Shown: piece by piece, positions 54,527 to 63,960 of the stretch
Layout of the letters: each line of letters begins with the position of its first letter
How positions within the stretch are numbered: the first letter of the stretch is position 1
Source of the DNA: JACVRW01 sp963819635
GTDB lineage: Bacteria; Actinomycetota; Thermoleophilia; Solirubrobacterales; Thermoleophilaceae
Length of the DNA: 64,000 bases
NCBI GenBank assembly: GCA_963819635.1
Contig: CAWFWX010000003.1
Span: 1,371,254-1,435,253, forward strand
Direction: 5' to 3'
Translations under genes and position numbers: made by a program
Notes under the pieces: generated by a model
Told to the model about the DNA's origin: nothing
Seen by the model: the letters and a program-made list of their open reading frames with translations, nothing else
Databases searched by the model: none

Positions 54527-55779
54527 CGCGGCCACCGCGCGAGCCAGTCCTCCAGCACGATGTCCGTCGCCTCGAGCGCGCTGCGAACGTCCTCAGGTGT
54601 CACGTGCTCGTCGGGATGGTGGCTCAGGCCCTCCCGGCATCTGACGAACAGCAGCAGCGACGGGCACAGCGACGCCATCACGGCGGCGTCGTGCCCTGCC
54701 CCGCTCACGAGCACCGGCGGTTCGTGACCAGATCGCGCGAGCGCCATCCGCGCATCATCGACAAGTCGCGGATCCATCGGCACCGCGGGCTGGTCGAGCG
54801 TCTCTGTCCAGGTCACCCGAGCCCCTCGCAGGCCGGCCTGGTGCTCGGCGTCCCGGCGCAGTTGCTCGACCACGCGGCGCCGCTTCGCGTCGTCCGGGCC
54901 GCGCACGTCGAGGGTCGCGCTCGCGCTCCCGGCGATGACGTTCACCTGTCCCGGCAGCGCCGACAGCGCTCCCACGGTGCCGACCAGCCCGGGCTCTTCG
55001 GATACGCGCCGCTCGACCTCTACGGTCCAGGCCGCCGCAGCGGCCAGGGCATCGTGGCGCTCACCCATCGGCACCGTGCCGGCGTGACCCGACCGGCCGT
55101 CGAAGCGCAGCTCCGCGCGGGTGTTCCCCGCGATCGCCGATACGACGCCGATCGGCAGGTCGAGCTGCTCGAGGGCGCGGCCCTGCTCGATGTGGATCTC
55201 CAGATAGGCCCCGAGGGTCCGCGGGTCCCGAGTCACCGACTCCAGGGCCCCGCCCCCACGCGTGTGGCCGTCGAGCGCTTCCTGCAGCCTCACTCCGTCC
55301 GCGTCGACCCGCTCCAACTCGCTCGCAGTTACCCGACCGGCAAGCGCGCGGCTGCCGAAGCAGCCGGTTCCGAACCGGACTCCCTCCTCGTCGGCGAAGA
55401 CGAGGATCTCGACGTCGCAGACGGGCGGCGTGGAGGCATCGGCGAGCAGCTCGACACAGTCCGCGGCGACGAGCACTCCCAGCGCGCCGTCCCATCTCCC
55501 CCCGTCCTGGACGGTGTCCAGGTGTGACCCGAGCAACAGCCGGGGGGATCGAGGGTCGGTGCCGGGAAGGACCGCGGACAGGTTCCCGGCAGCATCCAGC
55601 TCGCAGCGCAGACCCAGCGGCTCGAGCCAGCCTCGAAACAGGTCAAGCGCAGCGGCGAGCTCCGCCGAGAAGGCGAGCCTGGTGCATCCACTCGGACGCG
55701 ACGTGATCGCGGCGAGCTCGCCGGCGCGATCCACGAGCCGCTGCGCCCGACGCTCCAGTGACTCCCGCGTCCCCGTCAA
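54523..55779 (-). CDS. M20 amidohydrolase, probable allantoate amidohydrolase or ureidoglycolate hydrolase
   Basis: 418 residues. Zinc ligands in GSHLDTVQDGG, FADEEGVRFG, LEIHIEQGRAL and SHHPDEHVT. M20 enzymes of this branch cleave N-carbamoyl groups: allantoate, ureidoglycolate or N-carbamoyl amino acids. A TTG start at 55779 overlaps the ureidoglycine aminohydrolase stop. There are two M20 genes in the operon, which would serve the two hydrolytic steps that flank AllE; which does which cannot be told by eye. Confidence 0.88.
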   Translation of the reverse strand: MTGTRESLERRAQRLVDRAGELAAITSRPSGCTRLAFSAELAAALDLFRGWLEPLGLRCELDAAGNLSAVLPGTDPRSPRLLLGSHLDTVQDGGRWDGALGVLVAADCVELLADASTPPVCDVEILVFADEEGVRFGTGCFGSRALAGRVTASELERVDADGVRLQEALDGHTRGGGALESVTRDPRTLGAYLEIHIEQGRALEQLDLPIGVVSAIAGNTRAELRFDGRSGHAGTVPMGERHDALAAAAAWTVEVERRVSEEPGLVGTVGALSALPGQVNVIAGSASATLDVRGPDDAKRRRVVEQLRRDAEHQAGLRGARVTWTETLDQPAVPMDPRLVDDARMALARSGHEPPVLVSGAGHDAAVMASLCPSLLLFVRCREGLSHHPDEHVTPEDVRSALEATDIVLEDWLARWPR

Positions 55780-56504
55780 GGAAGCTCTCGGTAGATGTCC
55801 TTGTACAGCAGGTACTCGCCGCCGTCTGCGCCGGCGACAAAGGACTGCGGGCAGTAGGGCGCCATGTAGATGAAATCGTCGGCGCCGACGGCGTGCCAGT
55901 CGCTCCCAAGGAGGTAGTCACCCCCGCCCTCGAGCATGTACAGCCCGTGCTCCTCGTCGTGGATCTCGACCTGGTCGAGGCGGGCGCCCGGCGCGAAGCG
56001 CATGATGCTCATGGTGAAGTCGAAGGCCGGGTCGTCGGTGGGCAGCAGCTCGAGGCGAACCAGGCCGGAAACGCCCGTGTCGCGCGGCTCGCAGTCGTCC
56101 CTGTGGCCGCGCTTGGGCTCTGGCCGACCCACGCCGGCGAGCGGAGACCACAAGCGGTGGAGCCGGATCACTCGGGCGGCCGTCGCGCCCACCAGCGCGA
56201 GCTCGCTGCCGGCGGGGCAGTACTCGAAGCTGCCGGCGGACAGGTCGTGCCGGGCGCCGTCGACGCTGGTTCGCAGCTCGCCCGACAGCACGTAGATGAA
56301 CTGCTCGCAGCCGGACGGGACGGCGGCGGGAGCTCGAGGCGCGTGGTCGAGGCAGAGCAGCTGCTGGGAGAAGGCCGCCGGCTCGAGTCGAGGACTGACG
56401 AGCTTGTAGACGAGCGCGTCCGGCAGCCAGGGCAGCTGGCTGGCGTATCGGTTCGCCGGCGTCAGAAGCACGTATCCGTGGCCACGGTGGCCGCGGTCGC
56501 TCAC
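55776..56504 (-). CDS. (S)-ureidoglycine aminohydrolase (bicupin)
   Basis: 242 residues. Two cupin barrels: the first with CEQFIYVLSGELRTSVDG, the second with EIHDEEHGLYMLEGGGDYLLG...DDFIYMAPYCPQSFVAG, whose Glu and His residues bind Mn. It turns ureidoglycine into ureidoglycolate and ammonia. GTG 56504 overlaps the second M20 stop. The longer frame upstream is antisense noise. Confidence 0.9.
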   Translation of the reverse strand: MSDRGHRGHGYVLLTPANRYASQLPWLPDALVYKLVSPRLEPAAFSQQLLCLDHAPRAPAAVPSGCEQFIYVLSGELRTSVDGARHDLSAGSFEYCPAGSELALVGATAARVIRLHRLWSPLAGVGRPEPKRGHRDDCEPRDTGVSGLVRLELLPTDDPAFDFTMSIMRFAPGARLDQVEIHDEEHGLYMLEGGGDYLLGSDWHAVGADDFIYMAPYCPQSFVAGADGGEYLLYKDIYRELP

Positions 56505-57736
56505 GATGCCGGCTCCGCAAGCCGCCGCAGCGTGCCGGCGAGCACGTCCACGCCGAGGTCGAGGTCGGCCGGGTCCGTGTACTCGTCGGGGTGGTGCGAG
56601 ACGCCCCCCGCGCTCGGAACGAACAGCATGCCGACAGGCATCTTCCGCGCCAGCACCATGGCATCGTGATAGGCGCCGCTCGCCATGACGTGCCCCTCGA
56701 TGCCGCATTCCGCGCAGGCCTCGGCCACGGCTTTCTGCACGGTCTCGGAGCAGCTCACCGGCTTGTCCTTGGCGATCGTCTGGACATCGAGCTCGAGACC
56801 GCGGCGCGCGCACGCCGCCTCGGCGGTCGAGAGCACCTCGGCGACCACGGCCTCGCGCGCATTCAGATCCGTGTCGCGGATGTCCACCTCGATCTCGACG
56901 TCGCCCGGGCACGATGTTGTTGGCGCCGGGACGGACGCTGACCGCGCCGACGGTTCCCACGGTTCTTCCGGTCGCGCTCGCGAGCGCGCCCGCCTCGACG
57001 GCCAACGCGATCTCGGCCGCCCCGAGGAAGGCGTCGTGCCGGAGCCCCATCGGCGTCGTGCCGGCGTGGGCCGCCGTTCCCGTGACGCTGAGGCGCAGGT
57101 CGTGCGGAGCGGCAATCGCGTTGACGATTCCCAGACGGGAGCCCGCGCTGCTCGAGCACCGCCCCCTGCTCGATGTGGAGCTCCACGAAGAGGTCGGCGT
57201 ACCCCTCTGGCAGGCGGGCATCGGGGATGCGCTCGGGATCCATCGAGAGCGCCTGCATGGCCTCCGCGAGCGTGATCCCCTCCCGGTCGGTCAGGCGCCG
57301 GGCGAAGTCGGCGCTCATGTCGCCGACGAGCGCCCGGGAGCCGAGGCACCCGGTCGCGAAGCGCGGCTCCTCGGCGGTGATCGCGACGACCTCGACCGAG
57401 CGGCCCGGCGCGCCGCCCGAAGCCGCGCAGGCGATCGACGGCCTCGATCGCGGCGAGCACGCCGTAGACGCCATCGAGCGGACCGGCGTTGAGCGTGGTG
57501 TCGAGGTGGGAGCCGACGAGCACGCAGGGCCCGCCGGAGCTGCCGCCCTCGAGACGACCGAATGCATTCCCGACCGCGTCGCGACGCGTGCTGAGACCCG
57601 CATCCGCCATCCATCCCTCGACCAGCCGGAGACCTTCTTCGTAGAGCTCGGTGTAGCTCTCGCGCGTGATGCCCTGATCCGGCGGTGTGGCGCTGATGCG
57701 CGCCAGACGCGCGATCCGCTCGTTCAGGCGGCTCAC
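56501..57736 (-). pseudogene. Second M20 amidohydrolase, three one-base insertions
   Basis: Corrected length 410 residues, colinear with the first M20 gene (GSHLDTTLNAGPLDGVYG, TAEEPRFATGCLGSRALVG, VELHIEQGAVLEQ, SHHPDEYTDPADLDLG). One extra base occurs near 57418, near 57140 and near 56907; removing each restores a conserved stretch (RSVEVVAITAEE, SRLGIVNAIAAPHD, PGDVEIEVDIRD). GTG 57736 overlaps the uricase stop as GTGA. Its length minus three bases is an exact number of codons. Sequence error is the simplest reading. Confidence 0.83.
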
Positions 57737-58603
57737 GTGAGCAGTCGACCCTGCCAGACCGAATCCGCGGGTGGCGCGCCGGGGCGCACCAATGCGCCCT
57801 CGATCAATCCGTAGGGACGGTCGTCGGCATGGAAGACCACGTTGGGGTTGTCGAGGCCGACCCCGGACAGGTCGACCAGCAGGTGATGGAGGTTGGGCAT
57901 CGAGAGGCGGACCTCGGCGACCGCCGGGCAGGCGTCGAGCAGTGCCTCCCCCATCTCGTACAGGGTCTGCTGCAGCGACTCCGAGTGGTGGCGTGCAAAG
58001 GCCCCGCAGATGGCATCCGTCGCGCGCTGATGCTGCTCGTCGAAGTCGACCTCCGGGGACGAGAAGCGCCAGCCGGCCCGCACGGAGGAGGCGAGGATGC
58101 GGTCGTCGGTCTCGGGGAGCGTCGTCCAGCGGTCGCGCAGGAAGCCGCTGAACCCCGAATTGGCGGACTTGAGCAGGGCCAGGCCACGGAGGCCACCGAG
58201 GACGTGCCGCTCGCCCTCGGCGGTGGCCACCGCCGTCGCCGTGCGCAGTGAGCCGCCGTCGCGCCGGAACGCGTCCGTCTGGAGCGGCACCCAGGTCGCG
58301 GCGTCGACATCGACCCGTGCGCGATCGACGGACTCGTACTCGTCGACCAGGTAGCCGGCCACGCGCAGCGCGAAGCTCTCCGGGGCCCCGGGCGGCTCCG
58401 AGCGCGCGAGGCCGTAGACGATGTTCTTCTGGCTGTCGGTCGCGACGAGCCCGGTGTTGTCGCCCTCGAGATGCGTGGCGTCGAAGTCGCCCTGGAGGTC
58501 CACGCGTGACGGTCAGGTCGGTCACACGGTGCTGCTCCAGCGCACGGTCGAGGTGGACGAGGTGGATCTCCGCCTTGCCGTAGCTGTTGTGCCCGAGCGT
58601 CAC
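57733..58603 (-). pseudogene. Urate oxidase, one-base insertion near N-terminus
   Basis: Corrected length 289 residues. Cofactor-free enzyme turning urate into 5-hydroxyisourate. Starts VTLGHNSYGKAEIHLVHLDR, then QGDFDATHLEGDNTGLVATDSQKNIVYGLAR (the Thr-loop), FSGFLRDRWTTLPETDDRILAS and NLHHLLVDLSGVGLDNPNVVFHADD. The frame shifts once at 58501-58506; removing one base joins the two parts exactly. GTG 58603 overlaps the stop of the bifunctional gene upstream. Confidence 0.87.
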
Positions 58604-59394
58604 GTGCCGAGATAGGTCGAGTAGCCGTAGGGCGCCAAGAGCAGCGGGACGTGCGCGCGCTCGCGGTCGCCGGCGGCGAAGGTGACGACGATGTCGCCGA
58701 AGAACTCGCCGGCGGTGGCGAAGCTCAGCCGGACCCAGCCGCCGCCTGTGACCTCCACGCCCTCGACGCGCCCAGACGCATCCGTGGTGCGCGTGTCGAC
58801 CTTCGTCCACTCGTGCTGGTCATCCGACCGGCTGATCGTGACCTCGACGCCGGCGGCCGGCGCCCCAGCGGCGGTGTCGAGAACGTGAGTGGAGACGAGC
58901 AAGGGCGCGGGCCCGATGATCGCACGACGCAGCCGGCGGCGCAGGATGCGCCGCTGCTGCTCTTCGGCGTTCGCTCGCTCCTGTTCAGCGGTGTTCGCCA
59001 CCCGCGTGCGCAGCTCGGCGAGCATGTCCGTCGCGTCACGCCCGCTCGCGTCGGTGAGGAAGACGAACCCGAAGCGCTCCCGATAGTCATCGTTGAGCGC
59101 GGCCAGTGCTTCGCGCGTCGACCGGTCGGCGTGCGCGGCGCCCGCCTGCTCGTGACGTTCGCGGGCGCTGGCGGCGGACAGACCTCCGATCGGAGGGTGC
59201 GCCTCGATCGCCGCGAGGCGCTCGGCGTCCGGCCGCAGCGTCCACAGCCGTTCCGCCTCAGCCAGCAGGCCGTCGCCGTCGTCGAACGGACGCGCGTCGG
59301 CAACGCTCGTCGCCCAGCCGGCCGACGGGCAGCAGGACACGAGCAGCTCGACGGCGGCATCCCGATCGAGCTGGTTGAAGCCGCTGAGCGTCAA
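58600..59394 (-). CDS. OHCU decarboxylase / 5-hydroxyisourate hydrolase fusion
   Basis: 264 residues. Residues 1-160 are OHCU decarboxylase (FNQLDRDAAVELLVSCC, AHPPIGG with catalytic His, SARERHEQAGAA with Glu, NDDYRERFGFVFL). Residues 160-264 are the transthyretin-like HIU hydrolase (LLVSTHVLDTAAGAPAAG, HVPLLLAPYGYSTY). The same fusion makes allantoin in plants. The hydrolase ends YLGT instead of the family's YRGS, so one conserved residue of the terminal motif is changed. TTG 59394 overlaps the dehydrogenase stop. Confidence 0.9.
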   Translation of the reverse strand: MTLSGFNQLDRDAAVELLVSCCPSAGWATSVADARPFDDGDGLLAEAERLWTLRPDAERLAAIEAHPPIGGLSAASARERHEQAGAAHADRSTREALAALNDDYRERFGFVFLTDASGRDATDMLAELRTRVANTAEQERANAEEQQRRILRRRLRRAIIGPAPLLVSTHVLDTAAGAPAAGVEVTISRSDDQHEWTKVDTRTTDASGRVEGVEVTGGGWVRLSFATAGEFFGDIVVTFAAGDRERAHVPLLLAPYGYSTYLGT

Positions 59395-61681
59395 GCCCGG
59401 TTCGCGTCGGCGACCAGGTGCTCCGGGCGAATCGGCACCCGCGTGACGCCCGGCGCCCGTCGCGTCCCGCACGGCGGCGGCGATCGCCGCCGTGGAGGCG
59501 ATCGTGGGGGGCTCACCCACCCCGTTGAGACCGTACGGAGAGTCGGGATGTCCGAGCTCGAGCGTCTCCATCCGGATGCGTGGCACATCCAGGGCGGTTG
59601 GAAGCAGGTAGTCGGTGAACGAGCCGTTGAGCAGCTGACCATCCTGCATCACGAGCTCCTCCATCAGCGCGAGCCCGATTCCCTGCGCGATGCCGCCCGC
59701 GATCTGACCCTCGACGGCCAGAGGGTTGATGGCGCGACCGACGTCCTGCGTCGTCGCGATCTCGACGACCCGGACGATCCCCAGGTCGACGTCGACGTCA
59801 ACGGTCGCCCGGTGTGCCGCGTACGCGAACGCGAAGTGAGCGTCGCCCTGGCCATCGTCGTCGAGCGGCTCGGTCTTTCGCGGCCGGAACACGACCGTGG
59901 CGTCGATCGGATCGGCGCCGATCACCTCGCTGAATGGAATCTCCGACATCGGGGTTCGGACGCCGTCCAGCTCGAGGCTGACCTCATCCTCGGCGCACCC
60001 AGCCGAGCTCGGCCGCGCGGCGTACGAGCTCGCGGCGCGTGGCAAGGCAGGCGTCCCGAACCGCGCCGCCCGTGACCCAGGTCTGACGCGAGGCCGACGA
60101 GGAACCGGCGTTGCCGACGTCGGTGTCGGCGGTGTGAAGGTGCACGGCAGACGCGGGCAGCACCGTGCGCGCGATCTGCTCTTGGACGGTGACGAGCCCT
60201 TGACCCACCTCGCACGCGGCGCTGTGGACCGTCACGGCCAGGCCGCCTTCGTCGTCGGCATCGAGACGGACGCGCGCCGTCGAGTGCTCGTTGAATCCTG
60301 CGGAGAAGCCGACGTTCTTGAAGCCGACGGCCCAGCCCACGCCACGCCGCAGATCCGCGGGCTCGCTCGCGGCCGCGGCCTCCCCCGAGAACGTCGACCC
60401 GATCGGCAGGTCGGGCAGCGGATGCTCCCCCAACTGGGTCAGCAGAAGAGCGGCGGGTGCGGGAGTGCCGAAGCGCTGGCCCGTGGGGAGCTCGTCCTCT
60501 TCGCCGGCGGCGTTGCGCAGCCGTATCTCCATCGGGCTCAGGCCGAGCACCGAAGCGAGCTTGTCCATCTGCGCCTCGTAGGCAAAGCAGGTCTGGACCG
60601 CGCCGAACCCTCGCATCGCGCCGCATGGCGGATTGTTCGTGTAGGCGAGGATCGCCTCCACGCGTGCGGCGGGGCACCGGTACGGACCGACCGCCGTCGA
60701 GGCGGCGTTCAGGCAGACAGCCCGCGAGCTCGACGCGTACGCCCCACCGTCCAGCACGATTCGCGCCCGGACCGAGCGCAGCCGGCCGTCGCGGTCCGCG
60801 GCGTGAACGTACTCCAGGCGTGCCGGGTGGCGGTGCACGTGCCCGAGGAACGACTCCTCCCGGCCGTAGGTCATCTTGACCGGGCGCCCCGTACGGAGGG
60901 CGAGCATGGCGGCGTGGACCTGCACCGACAGGTCCTCGCGCCCGCCGAAGGCGCCTCCGACCCCTGCCAGCGCGAGGTGCACCTTGTCCTCGGGGAGCCC
61001 GAGGCTTGCGGCCGTCTGCGAGCGGTCGGCGTGCAGCCACTGCGTGGCGACCTCGAGCCTCACACCCCCGTCCGGTGTGGGCTCCGCCAATCCCGCTTCC
61101 GGGCCGAGGAAGGCCTGGTCCTGCATGCCGACCTCGTAGGTGCCCTCGACGATGACGTGGTCGTCGTCACGCGCGAGCCCGTCGTCGGGACCGTGGCGCA
61201 CCTCGATGCGCCGCAGGACGTTGCCGTCCGGGTGCAGCGCCGGGGCGTCGGGCCGGATCGCGTCCTCCGGGTCGGTGATCGCCGCGAGCGGCTCGTAGTC
61301 GACCTCGATGGCCGCGATCCCCCGGCGAGCGAGGGTCGCGGTGTCGGCGGCGACGATCGCGACTGGCTCGCCATGGAAGCGCACCCGTTCCGCCGCGAGC
61401 ACGGGCTGGTCGGGGATCTCGAGCCCATAGGTCGGCCGTCCCGGGACATCCTCGTGTGTCAGCGCACAACGGACCCCCGGGATCCGCAGCGCCGGGGCCA
61501 CGTCGATGGAACGAATACGCGCCGAGGCGTGAGGGCTCCGCAGGGTCGCGCCGAACAGCGCGCCGTCCCTGTGCAGGTCCGAGGCGTATTCGAACTCCCC
61601 GGCTACCTTGGGGATCCCCTCACGGTGCGGTCGTGAGGCACCGACCTTGTCGTCGACCGGTCGCGTCTTGGTCGTCGTCAC
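59391..61681 (-). pseudogene. Xanthine dehydrogenase molybdenum subunit, two one-base insertions
   Basis: Corrected length 762 residues. Molybdopterin-binding subunit that oxidises hypoxanthine and xanthine to urate. GVGGAFGGRED, CGAMRGFGAVQTCFAYE and the catalytic Glu in NGVGEPPTIAS are present. The frame shifts once at 59994-59997 (restored: GWVAEDEVSLELDG) and once at 59457-59459 (restored: ATAPGVTRVPIRPEHL). GTG 61681 overlaps the Fe-S subunit stop. Both halves are fully conserved, which argues for sequence error rather than loss of function. Confidence 0.87.
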
Positions 61682-62154
61682 GCTCTCGGCTCCCCTCGCT
61701 GCCCGGCCACGTCGAGCACCGCATCGACGATGGCCTGGTAGCCGGTACAGCGGCACAGGTTTCCGCTGATGGCCGCGCGGACGTCGCCCTCGGTGGGCTG
61801 GGGCGTGTGGTCGAGCAGGTATTGGGTGGCCAGGACGATCCCGGGGGTGCAGAAGCCACACTGGACGGCGCCGCGGTCGACGAGGGCCTGCTGGAGGTCG
61901 GTGAGGCGGTTCGAGCCCGGCAACCCCTCGATGGTCTCCACCGACCTGCCCTCGGCCTGCGCGGCGTGCACCAGGCACGAGCACACGAGCTGATCCTCGA
62001 GCAGCACGGTGCAGGAGCCGCATTCGCCCTGGCGGCAGGCGTCCTTGGTCCCGACCTGTCCGAGGTTGTCGCGCAGCAGGTCGAGCAGGGAGGCGTTTGC
62101 ATCGACCTCGTCGGCCTCCACCGTCCGTCCGTTGAGCGTGAGCGAAACCTTCAT
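61678..62154 (-). CDS. Xanthine dehydrogenase [2Fe-2S] subunit
   Basis: 158 residues. Both clusters are visible: the plant-type site in DACRQGECGSCTVLLEDQLVCSC and the helical site in VQCGFCTPG with CRCTGYQ. It passes electrons from Mo to FAD. ATG 62154 overlaps the FAD-subunit stop by ATGA and its stop overlaps the Mo subunit. Confidence 0.93.
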   Translation of the reverse strand: MKVSLTLNGRTVEADEVDANASLLDLLRDNLGQVGTKDACRQGECGSCTVLLEDQLVCSCLVHAAQAEGRSVETIEGLPGSNRLTDLQQALVDRGAVQCGFCTPGIVLATQYLLDHTPQPTEGDVRAAISGNLCRCTGYQAIVDAVLDVAGQRGEPRA

Positions 62155-62987
62155 GGCGAGCTGAGCAGACGCTGAGCGAGGCGCCGGACGATGGTGGCGG
62201 TGGCGTGGGCGCGATAGGGAGCGGTCGATCGGTGGTCGTCGATGGGTGCGATGTCGGCGCGTACCGCGTCCTCGAGATCGTCCAGCGCCCGCTCCGTAGG
62301 AACGGCCGAGTCAGACGCGAACTGCTCGAAGACCGCCTCGGCCTGGGGCAGCCGGCGAGCGGTGGGTGCGACGGCCCCGGCGGCGATGCGTCCCGCCCCC
62401 GTCTCGGTGTCGACCGCGACCGCCACGGAACAGGTCGCGATGACCATCGCGTTCCGGGTTCCAACCTTCGCGAAGCGGCTGCGCCATGTGCGGCGAGGAA
62501 TGCGGACGGCGACGATCAGCTCATCGTCCCGGAGTGACGTGTGGCCCGGGGACACCAGCAGCTCGCTGACCGGCAGCCTGCGGGCTTCGCTCGGCCCGGC
62601 GACCTCGACCTCGGCGTCGTGGACCAGCAGCGCCGGCAGGCTGTCCCCGGCCGGGCTGGCTGTCGCGAGGTTGCCGCCGAGCGTGGCGCGTGCGCGGATC
62701 TGCGGCGAACCGACCGTGACGACGGCGCCCGCGAGGGCGGCCAGGTCCGCGAGACGGTCGGCGATGTCGGCCATGGGGTGCGCGGCACCGATCCGGATGG
62801 AGCGGTCGTCCCGGTCGATGCCCTGGAGCTCCGCGACGGCGGTGAGGTCGAGCACCCCGGCGAGCTCGGTGCGGCCGAAGTTCACCTCGACCATGAGGTC
62901 GGTTCCGCCCGCGATCGGGCGGAGCTCGGGTCGTCCCGCACGAACCTCGACGGCTTCGGAGAGTGTGGTCGGTCGGATGGCGCTCAC
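62151..62987 (-). CDS. Xanthine dehydrogenase FAD-binding subunit
   Basis: 278 residues of the CO-dehydrogenase flavoprotein type: PIAGGTDLMVEVNFGRTE and ATLGGNLATASPAGDSLPALL are the FAD-binding motifs. GTG 62987. It overlaps the deaminase upstream (GTGA) and the Fe-S subunit downstream. Confidence 0.93.
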   Translation of the reverse strand: MSAIRPTTLSEAVEVRAGRPELRPIAGGTDLMVEVNFGRTELAGVLDLTAVAELQGIDRDDRSIRIGAAHPMADIADRLADLAALAGAVVTVGSPQIRARATLGGNLATASPAGDSLPALLVHDAEVEVAGPSEARRLPVSELLVSPGHTSLRDDELIVAVRIPRRTWRSRFAKVGTRNAMVIATCSVAVAVDTETGAGRIAAGAVAPTARRLPQAEAVFEQFASDSAVPTERALDDLEDAVRADIAPIDDHRSTAPYRAHATATIVRRLAQRLLSSP

Positions 62988-63541
62988 GGGTTGTAGATGG
63001 GCCCGCCGCGTTCCAGGTAGGTCTGCATGACCCCCGCCGCCTCTTCACGTCGTATGCCGTGCACCACCTCGACACCGTGCTGCTCGAGGTAGCGGTACGA
63101 CTCGTCGAAGACGGGTCCCTCGTCGAATCCGAGCGATTCCGCGTCCTCGCGGGTGGCCCCGCACACGAGGCGCGTGACCCCACTCCAGTGGATCGCCCCC
63201 AGGCACATCGCACACGGTGCACACGAGGCGTGAAGCTCGCGCGAACGATCGGCGAGCGTGAAGCTCCCAACCCGCTGTTCGGCCCCCATGACCGCGACCG
63301 CCTCGGCGTGGAGCAGCGAGTTGCTCAGCGGCACCACGCGGTTCATGCCCACGCCGAGCAGGCGCCCGTCCCCGGAGTCCACGACGATCGCCCCAAACGG
63401 ACCGCCGGTGCCGGCCTCGACATTACGCGCGGCGAGCTCGATCGCGAGCCCCATGCGCTCGTCGTCATCCGCGAGCGGCCGGCTCCAGTCCACGACGTCC
63501 GCCACCCAGTCCGGAAGGACGCCGGAATCAAAGGCGCTCAA
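62984..63541 (-). CDS. Nucleoside/guanine deaminase (CDA fold)
   Basis: 185 residues. The zinc site is LLHAEAVAVM (His, Glu) and CAPCAMCLGAIHWSG. The protein begins the purine operon, where guanine to xanthine is the deamination the pathway needs, so it is called guanine deaminase-like; TadA-like tRNA deamination is less likely. TTG start at 63541; no better start is seen. Divergent from the small NTF2-like gene. Confidence 0.87.
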   Translation of the reverse strand: MSAFDSGVLPDWVADVVDWSRPLADDDERMGLAIELAARNVEAGTGGPFGAIVVDSGDGRLLGVGMNRVVPLSNSLLHAEAVAVMGAEQRVGSFTLADRSRELHASCAPCAMCLGAIHWSGVTRLVCGATREDAESLGFDEGPVFDESYRYLEQHGVEVVHGIRREEAAGVMQTYLERGGPIYNP

Positions 63542-63606
63542 ATGAAGTTCCCCACTGTTCCCTCAGTTTCGCTCAGATCGCGGCGCGACTCCAATGGCTC
63601 CGCGCG

Positions 63607-63960
63607 GTGGGCGATCATGTGAGGGTGAACAACGCGGATCTAGAAGCTCGAATGGAGGAGTTTCAGCGCTGCATTGAGCGGCGCGATGCGCAAGCCGCGG
63701 ACGCCTTGCTCGACGACGACTACGCGCTCGTGCTCGTTCACCCGACTCCCGCGGTCATGCCACGTGAACGCTGGCTCGCGGTCCTCGCGGACTACGTCGT
63801 CCATGAGTACGAGTTGCAGGAGCGATTTATCGACGTCTCCGGCGACTGCGCCTGCGGCACTTTCGTCATCAGCGATATGTGGCGGCGACGAGGAGACGGA
63901 TGGCGCATCTGGCGTAGGCATTCCACGCCACTCGCAGCTGGAGGAATGCCGGGCGCTTAA
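63607..63960 (+). CDS. NTF2-like small protein (DUF4440/SnoaL type)
   Basis: 117 residues: MEEFQRCIERRDAQAADALLDDDYALVLVHPTPAVMPRERWLAVLADYVV, FVISDMWRRRGDGWRIWRRHSTPL. NTF2-fold proteins of this kind are mostly uncharacterised. GTG start. It stands alone; the last 40 bases of the window after it show nothing recognisable. Confidence 0.75.
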   Translation: MGDHVRVNNADLEARMEEFQRCIERRDAQAADALLDDDYALVLVHPTPAVMPRERWLAVLADYVVHEYELQERFIDVSGDCACGTFVISDMWRRRGDGWRIWRRHSTPLAAGGMPGA

